Part shown: piece by piece, positions 10,534-19,162 of the stretch
Layout of the letters: the number at the start of each line of letters is the position of its first letter
Position numbering within the stretch: position 1 is the first letter of the stretch
Assembly (NCBI RefSeq): GCF_001570545.1
Contig: NZ_BBXD01000008.1
Location: 827,610-891,609, forward strand
DNA: 64,000 bases
Source: Herbidospora mongoliensis
GTDB lineage: Bacteria > Actinomycetota > Actinomycetes > Streptosporangiales > Streptosporangiaceae
Reading direction: 5' to 3'
The notes under the pieces: generated by a model
What the model was told of the DNA's origin: nothing
The model's database searches: none
The model's input: only the letters and a program-made list of their open reading frames with translations
Position numbers and translations under genes: made by a program

Positions 10534-10621
10534 GAAGCCCGTTCCCAGTGGAATACCACGTGTGTGGCAGTCGCACGGGTCGGGTATCCTTGCGTGGCCG
10601 GTCAGTTTTCGTCGGCCTCCA

Positions 10622-10695
10622 GGCGGAGTAGCTCAGTCAGGCAGAGCAAACGGCTCATAATCGTTGTGTCGCCGGTTCAAGTCCGGCCTCCGCTA
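10622..10695 (+). tRNA. tRNA-Met (anticodon CAT, elongator type)
   Basis: Acceptor GGCGGAG pairs with CTCCGCT (one G-T pair), the anticodon stem AACGG/TCGTT encloses CTCATAA with CAT at 10656-10658, and the T-arm GCCGG/CCGGC encloses TTCAAGT. The paired first base and the ordinary anticodon stem argue against an initiator tRNA. A TATCCT box at 10585-10590 may be the promoter -10. Confidence 0.95.
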
Positions 10696-10769
10696 CTACC
10701 CTTCCGGGTTCCCTTCACAGGGCCGGTGTGGGTTGTCCAGTAGTCCCAGACGTAGAAAGGCACTCCCAC

Positions 10770-10934
10770 GTGGCTGCCACCGACGTTAGGCCGAAGATCA
10801 CGCTGGCCTGCCAGGAGTGCAAGCACCGCAACTACATCACGCGGAAGAACCGGCGCAACGACCCGGATCGGCTTGAGCTGAAGAAGTACTGCCCCAACTG
10901 CAAGACGCACCAGGCTCACCGAGAGACCCGCTAA
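10770..10934 (+). CDS. rpmG: 50S ribosomal protein L33, zinc-binding (C+) form
   Basis: A 54-residue protein with the two zinc-ligand pairs CQEC and CPNC, a basic middle segment and the ending THQAHRETR. This is the C+ paralogue, as opposed to the cysteine-free form made under zinc starvation. The GTG start at 10770 has AAAGG at 10756-10760. The position directly after tRNA-Met and before the hadA/hadB pair is the usual actinobacterial arrangement. Identification is secure. Confidence 0.96.
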   Translation: MAATDVRPKITLACQECKHRNYITRKNRRNDPDRLELKKYCPNCKTHQAHRETR

Positions 10935-10950
10935 ACCTGTAGTCAGTTCA

Positions 10951-11040
10951 GCGAACACCCGGCGGCCCCCCAGCCGTGGGTGCGGTGCTCGTTCTCACGC
11001 GAAACCGGCGACGCCACTTTCAGGGCCGCCGGTTGTTCGC
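10951..11040 (+). terminator. Long-range inverted repeat after rpmG, possible terminator/processing structure
   Basis: An 18-base arm at 10951-10968 (GCGAACACCCGGCGGCCC) is mirrored at 11023-11040 with one mismatch, enclosing 54 bases. It follows the rpmG stop by 16 bases. There is no U-tract, so this is a strong 3' stabilising or factor-assisted termination structure rather than a classical terminator. Confidence 0.5.
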
Positions 11041-11134
11041 GTTTCCATTGGTGCTTCCTCCTCGGTTATCGCGCTGTTCGGCCGTACGGTAGAACTGGTC
11101 GTTCACAACACTGATCAACCGCGAGGAGCGCCCG

Positions 11135-11584
11135 ATGGCGTTGAACCGCGACTTCATCGGGCGGGCGTACTCGTCGCCGACGCCCTACGAGGTCAGCCGC
11201 CTGAAGATCAAGGAGTTCGCCGCCGCCATCGGTGACGCGAACCCGATCTACCGCGACGCCGAGGCCGCTCAGGCCGCCGGGCACCCCGACGTGGTCGCCC
11301 CGCCGACCTTCCCCATCGTGTTCGCCCTGACGGGCGCCGGTGAGGGGCTCAACGACCCCGAATTCGGGCTCGACTGGGCGATGGTCGTCCACGGCGAGCA
11401 GCGGTTCACCTATGACCGGCCCATCTACGCAGGCGACCAGTTGCTGTGCACCTCGACGATCTCCGAGATCCGCTCGGTGGGCCGCAACGAGTTCGTGACC
11501 GTCCGCGGCGACGTCACCACCCTCGACGGCGAGCCCGTCTGCACCAGTTTCAACGTGATCGTCGAGCGGGGAGGGGCGAAGTAG
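11135..11584 (+). CDS. hadA: (3R)-hydroxyacyl-ACP dehydratase subunit HadA-like (MaoC N-terminal type)
   Basis: A 149-residue hot-dog-fold protein with the FAS1-like MaoC N-terminal signature: FIGRAYSSPTPYEVSRLKIKE-type start, then AIGDANPIYRD and HGEQRFTYDRPIYAGD. In mycobacteria HadA is the non-catalytic, chain-binding partner of HadB in fatty-acid or mycolic-acid elongation. Here, with no mycolate genes in sight, a general role in acyl dehydration is more likely. It precedes hadB with a two-base gap and follows rpmG, as in many actinobacteria. The ATG at 11135 is preceded by GAGGAGC. Confidence 0.85.
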   Translation: MALNRDFIGRAYSSPTPYEVSRLKIKEFAAAIGDANPIYRDAEAAQAAGHPDVVAPPTFPIVFALTGAGEGLNDPEFGLDWAMVVHGEQRFTYDRPIYAGDQLLCTSTISEIRSVGRNEFVTVRGDVTTLDGEPVCTSFNVIVERGGAK

Positions 11585-11586
11585 CC

Positions 11587-12015
11587 ATGGGCGCCACGAT
11601 CAAGTACGACGAGGTCGAGCAGGGCCAGGAGCTGCCCCCGGCCGAATATCGCGTCCAGCGCGTCAACCTGGTGATGTACGCCGGGGCGTCCGGTGACTTC
11701 AACCCCATCCACTGGAACGAGCGGTTCGCCACGTCCGTCGGCCTGCCCGACGTGATCGCCCACGGGATGTACACGATGGCCCAGGGCGGCCGTTACGTCA
11801 CCGACTGGGCCGGCGACCCGGGCGCCGTCGTCGACTACGGCGTGCGGTTCTCGTCGATGGTGGTCGTGCCCGACGACGACACGGGCGCCACGATCACCGT
11901 CTCCGGCCTCATCGAGGAGAAGCTCCCCGACAAGCGGGTGATCGTCGTGCTGACCGCCAAGTCGGGCGACGCGCGGGTGCTGTCCAAGGCCAGGGCGGTT
12001 GTTCAGCTCGCTTAA
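11587..12015 (+). CDS. hadB: (3R)-hydroxyacyl-ACP dehydratase subunit HadB-like (MaoC catalytic subunit)
   Basis: A 142-residue MaoC dehydratase. It carries the catalytic hydratase-2 motif: YAGASGDFNPIHWNE supplies the Asp and His, followed by GLPDVIAHGMYTM. It should pair with the upstream HadA-like protein to dehydrate 3-hydroxyacyl thioesters. The ATG follows the hadA stop by two bases, so the two are made together. Length and motifs are normal for the family. Confidence 0.88.
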   Translation: MGATIKYDEVEQGQELPPAEYRVQRVNLVMYAGASGDFNPIHWNERFATSVGLPDVIAHGMYTMAQGGRYVTDWAGDPGAVVDYGVRFSSMVVVPDDDTGATITVSGLIEEKLPDKRVIVVLTAKSGDARVLSKARAVVQLA

Positions 12016-12044
12016 GCCCAAAATGCGGGGGTAGCGCTCCCTAG

Positions 12045-13115
12045 GTGAGCCAACCACCGCGAAACGTCGTCGAGATCGCCGAACGCCGCGCCGCGGCCCG
12101 TGCCGACAAGGACTTCGAGGCCGCCGAGCGGCTGCGCGAGGAGCTCGTCCGCGCGGGCTACGACGTCTACGACACGCCCGGCGGCGGCTTCGAGCTGACC
12201 GAACGTCCCCACTACGAGGTGTGGCCGTCGGTCCGGTCGATCCCGGTGTCGTCGATCGTCGAGGGCCGCCCGCCCGGCGATCCCGACCCGAAGTCGACCG
12301 TGCCCTATCCGGGGTCGATCACCGAGACGGCGCTCAACGACGCGGGCACCCCGTCGATGGCCGCCTCGCAGGCCCTGTGGGACGGCGCGATCGCCACCTC
12401 GCGCGTCGACCGGCAGATCGACATCCCGAAGCTGACCGCCTCGGTGGCGCTGCTGGTCGACGGGTGGCCCGACGACCTGCGGGCCTGCGTCGCGGCGCTG
12501 CTCGCGCACAGCGACGCCGGGATCATCGCGCTCGACCTGGGCAACGTCGACGGCGCCGGAGACGTCCTGCACGAACTGGCCGAGGCCAACCCCGACCGGG
12601 TCAGAGCCTGGCACGTCGCCGAGAAGCCCCACTGGGACGGCGGAACCGCCGAGTGGGGTCCGGCGCGGACCAAGCTGCTCCAGCTCGACACGGCCGACGC
12701 TCACGTGATCATGGATACCTCGACGATCCTCGAGGGCGACGCGATCCGGCCGCTGCTGCGGGCGCTGGAGGTGCCCGATGTGGTCGGCGCCGGGTGGAAG
12801 GGCGTCGAACCCGAATCGGGCGGCACCGAGTGGCGCGACGCGGGGGCCGGGGAGGTCCCGGCGCTGCTGGGCTATCTCTTCGCGGTCAACCGGGCCAAGG
12901 CGCTGGGGGTCGGCGGGTTCCCGGAGAAGGCGCGCTTCTACCGCAACGCCGATCTGGAGTTCTCGCTGATGCTGCCGGGGCGTCTGATCGTCCCGGAGAA
13001 GGACCTGCCGGTGCGTCAGGCCCGTCACCGGGGCTACTTCGACACCGAGGCCGACTATCGCGAGCAGGAGTCGACGCGGACCTACGACAGAGTTCTCGAC
13101 CTGCTCCGCCGTTAG
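12045..13115 (+). CDS. Glycosyltransferase-like protein with an N-terminal CysRS-tail-like segment
   Basis: A 356-residue protein starting at GTG 12045. Residues 4-50 (ERRAAARADKDFEAAERL, then a DTPGG turn) closely resemble the helical C-terminal tail of cysteinyl-tRNA synthetase, which helps read the anticodon. The remainder looks like a GT-A type glycosyltransferase: a nucleotide-sugar-binding-like strand (TASVALLVDGWPDDL), HVIMDTSTILEGDAI in the DxD region and a late YRNADLEFSLMLPG segment. It lies 29 bp after hadB and 10 bp before murB, so it belongs to this operon. The fusion is the odd feature. tRNA-dependent or envelope-related activity are both guesses, and CysRS catalytic motifs are absent. 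Confidence 0.6.
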   Translation: MSQPPRNVVEIAERRAAARADKDFEAAERLREELVRAGYDVYDTPGGGFELTERPHYEVWPSVRSIPVSSIVEGRPPGDPDPKSTVPYPGSITETALNDAGTPSMAASQALWDGAIATSRVDRQIDIPKLTASVALLVDGWPDDLRACVAALLAHSDAGIIALDLGNVDGAGDVLHELAEANPDRVRAWHVAEKPHWDGGTAEWGPARTKLLQLDTADAHVIMDTSTILEGDAIRPLLRALEVPDVVGAGWKGVEPESGGTEWRDAGAGEVPALLGYLFAVNRAKALGVGGFPEKARFYRNADLEFSLMLPGRLIVPEKDLPVRQARHRGYFDTEADYREQESTRTYDRVLDLLRR

Positions 13116-13125
13116 GCTGGCGGGC

Positions 13126-14154
13126 ATGGAAGAGGGGGTGCGGCTCGCGCCGTACACGACGTTGCGGGTGGGCGGGAACGCGCGGGCCTTCGTGACCGCC
13201 GAGACCGATGAGCGGCTGGTCGACCTGGTCGCGGGCGCTGACCGGCGCGGGGAGCCCGTGCTGATCCTGGGCGGCGGGAGCAATCTGCTGATCTCCGACG
13301 CCGGGTTCGACGGCCTCGTGATCAGGGTCGGCACGCGTGGAGTGGTGATCGACGGCGGCCTGGTGACGGCGGCGGCGGGGGAGGACTGGGATCCCCTCGT
13401 CGAACGGTGCGTGGCCGAAGGGCTGTCCGGCATCGAGTGTCTGTCGGGGATTCCCGGGCTGGTCGGGTCGACCCCGATCCAGAACGTGGGCGCCTATGGC
13501 CAGGACGTCTCCCAGACGGTCGTCGCCGTACGGGTGTTCGACCGCCACGCGCGGGAGACCCTCGACCTCGAAGCAGCCGATTGCGGGTTCGCCTACCGCG
13601 ACAGCGCCTTCAAAGGCGCCCTCGACCGGTTCGTGGTGCTGTCGGTGACCTACCGGCTCAAGACCGATGGTCTTTCGCGGCCATTGGCGTACGCGGAACT
13701 GGCGAAGAGCCTCGGCGTCGTGCCCGGCGAGCGGGTGCCGCTTGCGCAGGCGCGGGCGAAGGTGCTCGAACTGCGCAGAGGCAAGGGCATGGTGCTCGAC
13801 CCTTCAGACCCCGACACCATCAGCGCCGGATCGTTCTTCACCAACCCGATACTGGGCAAGGCGCAGGCCGACGCGCTCGAGGAACTGGCCCCGGGTTACC
13901 CGCGCTGGCCGGCTGAAGACGGCGCCGTGAAGGTCCCGGCCGCCTGGCTGATCGAGCACGCCGGGTTCCGCAAGGGCCACGCGAAGGGCCCGGTCCGGCT
14001 GTCCACCAAACACACCCTCGCGCTCACCAACCCCACCGGCCGGGCCTCGGCGGACGACCTCATCGAGCTTGCCCGGGAAGTGCGGGATGGGGTCAAAGCG
14101 AAGTTCGGGGTGACCCTGGTGAATGAACCCGTGATGGTAGGCGTTAGTCTTTGA
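13126..14154 (+). CDS. murB: UDP-N-acetylenolpyruvoylglucosamine reductase
   Basis: MurB reduces UDP-GlcNAc-enolpyruvate to UDP-MurNAc with FAD and NADPH, the second committed step of peptidoglycan synthesis in the cytoplasm. The 342 residues show the FAD-binding PCMH fold (TTLRVGGNARAFV and VLILGGGSNLLISD), the IPGLVGSTPIQNVGAYGQD block, and the catalytic serine segment ISAGSFFTNP. The length suits a type I enzyme. The ATG at 13126 follows the glycosyltransferase gene by 10 bp. A riboswitch begins directly after its stop codon. Confidence 0.95.
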   Translation: MEEGVRLAPYTTLRVGGNARAFVTAETDERLVDLVAGADRRGEPVLILGGGSNLLISDAGFDGLVIRVGTRGVVIDGGLVTAAAGEDWDPLVERCVAEGLSGIECLSGIPGLVGSTPIQNVGAYGQDVSQTVVAVRVFDRHARETLDLEAADCGFAYRDSAFKGALDRFVVLSVTYRLKTDGLSRPLAYAELAKSLGVVPGERVPLAQARAKVLELRRGKGMVLDPSDPDTISAGSFFTNPILGKAQADALEELAPGYPRWPAEDGAVKVPAAWLIEHAGFRKGHAKGPVRLSTKHTLALTNPTGRASADDLIELAREVRDGVKAKFGVTLVNEPVMVGVSL

Positions 14155-14157
14155 GAC

Positions 14158-14300
14158 AGCCCGAAGGGGAGTAGTCCACAACACCGCTGGTCGACATGCT
14201 GACGCGTTGAGCGTCCGGCCGCGGGGGCCCATGTGGCGGACGAGACCTTCGGCCCGACAGTGTTTTATCGCTGCCGGGCCGAAGTGATGCTCCCCGGCAG
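14158..14300 (+). ncRNA. yybP-ykoY family manganese riboswitch
   Basis: The leader of the GDT1-family gene carries the class signatures: AGGGGAGTAG at 14165-14174, GTCGACATG at 14190-14198 and CGAGACC at 14241-14247. P1 can form between CCGAAGG (14161-14167) and CCTTCGG (14246-14252). The same 3' strand can instead form a perfect 10-bp hairpin, CTTCGGCCCG (14247-14256) with CGGGCCGAAG (14275-14284). This is a plausible two-state switch. Members of this family sense Mn2+ and control Mn exporters. Confidence 0.82.
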
Positions 14301-14339
14301 AACTCGGCCCGGTCGCGCTGATGCGAAAGGCGACCCCGA

Positions 14340-14909
14340 GTGGATGCGTTCTGGATCTCCCTCGCCGTGATCTTCGTGGCGGAGCTGGGTGACAAGAGCC
14401 AGCTGATGGCCATGACCTTCGCCACCAGGTTCCGGCCCCTTCCGGTCCTGGCCGGCATCACGATCGCGACGGCCGTCGTCCACCTTTTCTCCGTCGCCCT
14501 CGGCGGACTTCTCGGCGACCACCTGCCCACTACTGCGATCTCCATCGTGGCCGGCATCGCGTTCCTGGGCTTCGCCCTGTGGACGCTGCGCGGCGACTCC
14601 CTGACCGACGAGGAGGCCGCGAAGGCCAAGCGGGCCACCAAATCGGTGCTGCTGGCGGTGACGGTCGCGTTCTTCCTGAGCGAGCTCGGCGACAAGACCA
14701 TGCTGGCCACGATCACCCTGGCCACCCAGTACGGCTGGGTCGGGACCTGGATCGGCTCGACGGTCGGCATGGTGGCCGCGGACGCGCTGGCCATCGTGAT
14801 CGGCGGCCTGCTGGGCAAGCACCTGCCGGAGAAGTGGATCAAATACGGCGCCGCCGCCGCGTTCGCCGTCTTCGGCGTGCTCCTGCTGCTGGAGCCGCTG
14901 ATCGCTTAG
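14340..14909 (+). CDS. TMEM165/GDT1 (UPF0016) family cation exporter, probably Mn2+
   Basis: A 189-residue membrane protein with about six hydrophobic segments in two homologous halves. Each half carries the family's cation motif: AELGDKS near residue 15 and SELGDKT near residue 115. Bacterial relatives such as MneA export manganese, which matches the yybP-ykoY riboswitch in the leader. The GTG start at 14340 has GAAAGG nine bases upstream. The 3' end overlaps the convergent LuxR gene by four bases. Role as a Mn2+ efflux protein is inferred from family plus riboswitch. Confidence 0.92.
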   Translation: MDAFWISLAVIFVAELGDKSQLMAMTFATRFRPLPVLAGITIATAVVHLFSVALGGLLGDHLPTTAISIVAGIAFLGFALWTLRGDSLTDEEAAKAKRATKSVLLAVTVAFFLSELGDKTMLATITLATQYGWVGTWIGSTVGMVAADALAIVIGGLLGKHLPEKWIKYGAAAAFAVFGVLLLLEPLIA

Positions 14910-17761
14910 GTGAACAGCGACAGCCGGTGGGCCGCCGCGGCGGCCTCGCCCCTGGTCGAGACGCTCAGTTTGGCCAGGATGTTCGAGACGTGGACGCTGG
15001 CGGTCTTCGCGGAGATCGTCAGCGTCTGGGCGATGTCCCGGTTCGACCGGCCCTCGGTCAGCAGGCGCAGCACCTCGACCTCACGGGGCGTCAGCAGCGC
15101 CGTCGTCTCGGCCGGGACGTCGGTCAGGGCGATGCCCGCGCGGCGGGCCTGCGCCTCGATCTGTTCCATCAGGGGGACGGCGCGCAGGTCGGCCGCGATG
15201 GCGTGGGCCGTGCGGAGCCTGATCGCGACGCCCTCGCGGTGGAGGCCGTCGGCGGCCATGATCAGATTACGGGCCCGCTGGTAGGGGCGCTTCAGCACCG
15301 CCCAGCAGGCCGCGGCCGCCTCGAACTCGCCGTGACACTCCCGTTCGTAGGCCTCGCCGACCGGGCCCTTCGCGTGCATCGTGGCGCGGAAGTCGTCGGC
15401 CCTGGCCCGCAGGGCGGTGGCCCGGTTCGGGCTGATCGGCAGGGCGGCGTCGCTCACCCGGTAGGTCGTCGCGAGCAGGCGCCAGCCGAGCATCGGCTTG
15501 CGGGACAGCGGCCAGCTGTTGAGCGCCTTCTCTGCCTTCGTCAGCGCGGCCTCCGGGTCGCCCGTGAGCAGGTGCCACTGAAGGGCCGCGCGGGTGTTGA
15601 GGATGCGTTCCTGGGTGTACTCCTCGGTGCGGCCGGACAGGGCGCCCACCTCGGTCAGGTCGGCGAGGGCCTGCTCCCGCTCGCCCCGGGCCATGCCGAT
15701 CTGGATGCGTACTCTGAGCAGGTGCCACCGGTTGAGCGGGGACGGGTCGAGCATCAGCGACCTGTTGATCAGGTCGATCGCCTCGTCCCAGCGGCCCAGC
15801 GACTCGAGCGCCTCGGCCCGGTTGTTGGCGATGAAGACGCCCTGGTTCCGGTAGCGGCCGTACTCGCGGGCGAGTTTCTCGGCCTCGACGGCCAGGTCGA
15901 CGGCCTCCTCGGAGCGGCCCAGGTTCTCCAGCGCGTCGACGTTGTTGGCCAGCGCCCGCAGCACCACCCGGCCGGTTTTCAGACGGGTGCCGATCGCCTG
16001 GGCGCGGGCGTTGACGGCCAGCGCGGCCTCCAGGTCGTCGTTGATCGAGTGGCCGAGCGACAGGTTCATCAGGAGGTCGGCCTCCCGGCACTCGTCGCCC
16101 ATCTCGCGGGCGATGCGCAGCGCCTCGGTGGTGAGCGCGGTGCCCTCGACGATCTCGTCGGCCATGATCAGCAGGGTGCCGAGACGGGTCAGCACGAGGG
16201 TCCGGGTCTCGCTGGGCAGCGGCACCAGCCGTTCGGCCCTTCTGAGGTGCTCGATGGGGCCGGGGCGGCCACGTTCCTTCTTGCAGCTCGCCATCCGGAC
16301 CAGCAGTTCGGCGACCCGCTCGGGGGCGGTTTCGTCGTCGAGTTCGGCCAGTGCGGCCTTCACGTATTTGAGCGCCCGGTCGACGTCGCCGGCCGCGTAG
16401 GCGCCCTCGGAGGCGCGTTCGAGCACGGTGGTGTGGTCGGCGCCGATGCGCTCCGCGGCGTCCGGGACCTTGTCCCAGAGGGTGAGCACCCGTTCCAGCA
16501 ACTGGACTTTCTCGGTGTACGCGAACGCCTTGGTCGCCTTCTCCGAGGCCTCCCAGGCCGAGATGAGCGCCCACAGATCGTCTCTGGCCGAATGCCAGTG
16601 GTGGGCGATCTCGATGGCGGCCCGGCCCGGCGGCACCAGGGCGCGGTCGCGGTCGATCTCCTGCGCGAACCGGGCGTGCAGCCGGGCGTGCTCACCGGGC
16701 AGCAGTTCGTCGTGGACGGCCTCGCGGATCAGCGCGTGCCGGAAGATGTAGCCCCCGTCGGCGACCTGGAGCACGTTGCGCGCCACGGCGGGCCTGATCG
16801 CGTCTTCGAGGTCGGACTCCGACAGCCCGCTGACGGCGCAGAGCAGGGGATGGCCGACCCGGTTGCCGCCGGCCGCCGCGATGCGCAGCAGCCGCTGGGT
16901 CTCGTCGGGCAGGCGCTCGACCTGGCCGATGATCAGGTCGTGGAGTGATTCGGGCAGGGTCCCGTCGTGGCCGCAGTCGAGCAGCGCCTCCACGAACAGC
17001 GGAATGCCGGCGCTGCGGTCGAAGATGGTCGACACCCGGCCGTAGGCGGGGATGGCGCCCAGGATCCCGGTCATCTGCCGGGCCACCTCGTCTTCGGTGA
17101 ACCGCGGCACCTCGACCTTGGTGATCCCGTCGACCCGGTTCAGCTCGGCGAGCACCGGCCGGAGCGGGTGGGTGCGGTGCAACTCGTCCGACCGGTACGT
17201 CAGCACCATGAGCATCGGAATCGCCGACACGTTCCGGCTCAGGAAGGCAATGAGGTCACGACTCGACCGGTCGGCCCAGTGGACGTCCTCGATGATCAGG
17301 ACCATCGGGCGGCGTTCGGCCAGCCGTTCCAGCAGCGTCAGTATCTGTTCGAACAGGCGGGCCCTGGCCGTGTCGGTCTCGACGTCGCCGCTCGGCTCGC
17401 CGAACTCCGGCAGCAGCCGGGCCAGGTCGCGGGCGGCGCCTTCAGGCAGCAGCGCGGCGACGTCCGCAGCCCCCATGTCGCGGACGAGCTGGCGCAGGAC
17501 CGCCGTGAACGGCGCGTAGGCCAGACCTTCGGTGGACAGCTCGACACAGCCCCCGGCGAAGACCTGCGCTCCGTCGGCGGCGGCCTGTTCGGCGAACCGG
17601 GTGACCAGCCGGGTCTTACCGACCCCCGCCTCGCCGCCCACGAGGACGGCGGCGGCGGCCTGTTTACGGGCCTGGTCGAAAATCTCGCCGAGCAGCCCCA
17701 GCTCGGTCTCCCGTCCGACGAAGACGGGGCTAACGGCCCGACCCATCATGTCGTCCAGCAT
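14906..17761 (-). CDS. Large ATP-binding LuxR family regulator (LAL/MalT-like)
   Basis: A 951-residue regulator. The N-terminus is a STAND-type AAA domain with Walker A GGEAGVGKTRLV near residue 45 and Walker B-like MVLIIEDVHWADRS near 160. A long helical TPR-like middle follows. The last 65 residues are a LuxR/FixJ helix-turn-helix (LTPREVEVLRLLTEGRSNRD and a following TVxxHVxxIL-type segment). Such LAL proteins activate catabolic or secondary-metabolite genes when ATP and an inducer are bound. It has no divergent partner gene that identifies a target: the next gene is a 52-residue protein on the same strand, 91 bp upstream. A downstream ATG (MGRAV) is an alternative start. Confidence 0.92.
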   Translation of the reverse strand: MLDDMMGRAVSPVFVGRETELGLLGEIFDQARKQAAAAVLVGGEAGVGKTRLVTRFAEQAAADGAQVFAGGCVELSTEGLAYAPFTAVLRQLVRDMGAADVAALLPEGAARDLARLLPEFGEPSGDVETDTARARLFEQILTLLERLAERRPMVLIIEDVHWADRSSRDLIAFLSRNVSAIPMLMVLTYRSDELHRTHPLRPVLAELNRVDGITKVEVPRFTEDEVARQMTGILGAIPAYGRVSTIFDRSAGIPLFVEALLDCGHDGTLPESLHDLIIGQVERLPDETQRLLRIAAAGGNRVGHPLLCAVSGLSESDLEDAIRPAVARNVLQVADGGYIFRHALIREAVHDELLPGEHARLHARFAQEIDRDRALVPPGRAAIEIAHHWHSARDDLWALISAWEASEKATKAFAYTEKVQLLERVLTLWDKVPDAAERIGADHTTVLERASEGAYAAGDVDRALKYVKAALAELDDETAPERVAELLVRMASCKKERGRPGPIEHLRRAERLVPLPSETRTLVLTRLGTLLIMADEIVEGTALTTEALRIAREMGDECREADLLMNLSLGHSINDDLEAALAVNARAQAIGTRLKTGRVVLRALANNVDALENLGRSEEAVDLAVEAEKLAREYGRYRNQGVFIANNRAEALESLGRWDEAIDLINRSLMLDPSPLNRWHLLRVRIQIGMARGEREQALADLTEVGALSGRTEEYTQERILNTRAALQWHLLTGDPEAALTKAEKALNSWPLSRKPMLGWRLLATTYRVSDAALPISPNRATALRARADDFRATMHAKGPVGEAYERECHGEFEAAAACWAVLKRPYQRARNLIMAADGLHREGVAIRLRTAHAIAADLRAVPLMEQIEAQARRAGIALTDVPAETTALLTPREVEVLRLLTEGRSNRDIAQTLTISAKTASVHVSNILAKLSVSTRGEAAAAAHRLSLFT

Positions 17762-17851
17762 GTCACGCCTACTCGATGAGATTCGCGTCTATTTATGGGG
17801 GTTGAGATGCCGGGCCGGGAGGGAGGTTCCGGCCCGGCATCTGGACGCGCT

Positions 17852-18010
17852 TCACAGGGCCCGGAACTTGCCGAGGCTGGCACGGAGGCGGTGATGCCCG
17901 CCCCGCTCGCGCGCCTTCTCCGCTTCCCTGACGCGGCGGTAGCTGGTCGCCTCGTCGTGCAGCTCGGCTACCCGGTTGAGGATGATCTGGTAGTGCAGTT
18001 CGGGGGTCAT
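17852..18010 (-). CDS. Small basic protein of unknown function (52 aa)
   Basis: A 52-codon frame with an ATG at 18010 behind a strong AAGGAG site (spacing 8). The product begins MTPELHYQIILNRVAELHDE and continues with a highly basic helical stretch (YRRVREAEKARERGGHH). Small proteins with this pattern recur in actinobacteria as unstudied proteins. It lies between the LuxR regulator and deoC, and the competing plus-strand frame across the same bases has no ribosome site. Function unknown; its charge would allow nucleic-acid binding. Confidence 0.75.
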   Translation of the reverse strand: MTPELHYQIILNRVAELHDEATSYRRVREAEKARERGGHHRLRASLGKFRAL

Positions 18011-18240
18011 CTGACCGTCTCCTTGTTTCGTGTACGTCTTCCTTGCTGTCTCTAGGTTCGGTCTAAGACACCCCCCGGGGCATCGGGCGGATGCCCTATC
18101 TCGTAGGGGTTGTGTGCGTATTCGTACCTAAGACCCTGCTTAGGCCAGTTGTGAGATGTGCCAAAAACGAAGGCGCAGTGTCGTGAGCACCCGGTTTGGC
18201 GGTATTCCCCAAGGTCGGCGATGCTGGGGAGGTGTCAACT

Positions 18241-19161
18241 GTGACTGCCTCGACGAATGCCTCGCTGCGGGCCTTCCTGCACGGTCTGCCCGGTGTCGAC
18301 CGGGTCGGAGCCGATGCCAGGGCCGCGATGCTGGGCACCCGATCGATCAAGACGTCCGCCAAACGCCAGGCCATCGACATGGCCATCTCCATGGTCGACC
18401 TCACGACCCTGGAAGGCGCCGACACCCGGGGCAAGGTCCGGGCGATGTGCGCGAAGGCCGTCCACCCCGACCCGACCGACGCCACGGTCCCCTCGGTCGC
18501 GGCCGTGTGTGTCTATCCCGATCTGGTGGCCGAGGCGCGTGACGTCGTCGGTTCATCGGGGGTGAAGGTGGCCTCCGTCGCCACCGCGTTCCCCAGCGGG
18601 CGCTCGACGCTCGAGGTGAAGGTCTCCGACACGGCGTTCGCCGTCGCGGCCGGGGCCGACGAGATCGACATGGTCATCGACCGGGGCGCGTTCCTGTCCG
18701 GTGACTACCTGAAGGTCTTCGAGGAGATCCAGGCCATCAAGGCGGCCTGCGGCGAAGCCCATCTCAAGGTCATCCTGGAGACCGGCGAGCTGGCCACCTA
18801 CGACAACGTGCGCCGCGCCTCGTGGCTGGCCATGCTGGCCGGGGGAGACTTCATCAAGACGTCCACCGGCAAGATCCAGCCCGCCGCCACGCTGCCGGTG
18901 ACGCTGGTCATGCTCGAGGCGGTGCGCGACTTCCTGGCCCTCGAAGGGCGCAAGGTGGGCGTGAAGCCGGCCGGCGGGATCAAGACGACCAAAGACGCGA
19001 TCAAGATGCTCGTGCTGGTCAACGAGACCGCGGGGCCCGACTGGCTCGACCCCGACTGGTTCCGGCTCGGCGCGTCGTCGGTACTCAACGACCTGCTGAT
19101 GCAGCGCCAGAAGCTCACCACCGGCCGTTACGCCGGCCCCGACTACTTCACCCTGGACTGA
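18241..19161 (+). CDS. deoC: Deoxyribose-phosphate aldolase
   Basis: DeoC cleaves 2-deoxyribose 5-phosphate to glyceraldehyde 3-phosphate and acetaldehyde, closing deoxynucleoside catabolism. The 306-residue frame has the class I aldolase features: GADEIDMVIDRGAF, the LKVILETGEL strand and the Schiff-base lysine in VGVKPAGGIKTTKD. Two GTGs are possible (18232, 18241); GGGGAGG at 18226-18232 is spaced correctly for the second. It is followed one base later by an aldehyde dehydrogenase gene that could oxidise the acetaldehyde product. Confidence 0.95.
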   Translation: MTASTNASLRAFLHGLPGVDRVGADARAAMLGTRSIKTSAKRQAIDMAISMVDLTTLEGADTRGKVRAMCAKAVHPDPTDATVPSVAAVCVYPDLVAEARDVVGSSGVKVASVATAFPSGRSTLEVKVSDTAFAVAAGADEIDMVIDRGAFLSGDYLKVFEEIQAIKAACGEAHLKVILETGELATYDNVRRASWLAMLAGGDFIKTSTGKIQPAATLPVTLVMLEAVRDFLALEGRKVGVKPAGGIKTTKDAIKMLVLVNETAGPDWLDPDWFRLGASSVLNDLLMQRQKLTTGRYAGPDYFTLD

Positions 19162-19162
19162 G

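Noticed and set aside
14579-16948. Long plus-strand frame opposite the LuxR regulator
   Set aside because: The minus strand carries a complete Walker A to LuxR-HTH protein; the plus frame is Arg/Gly/Pro-rich noise.
17795-18055. Plus-strand frame between the LuxR gene and deoC
   Set aside because: No ribosome site and poor composition. The minus strand has a 52-codon gene with AAGGAG and an ATG across the same bases.
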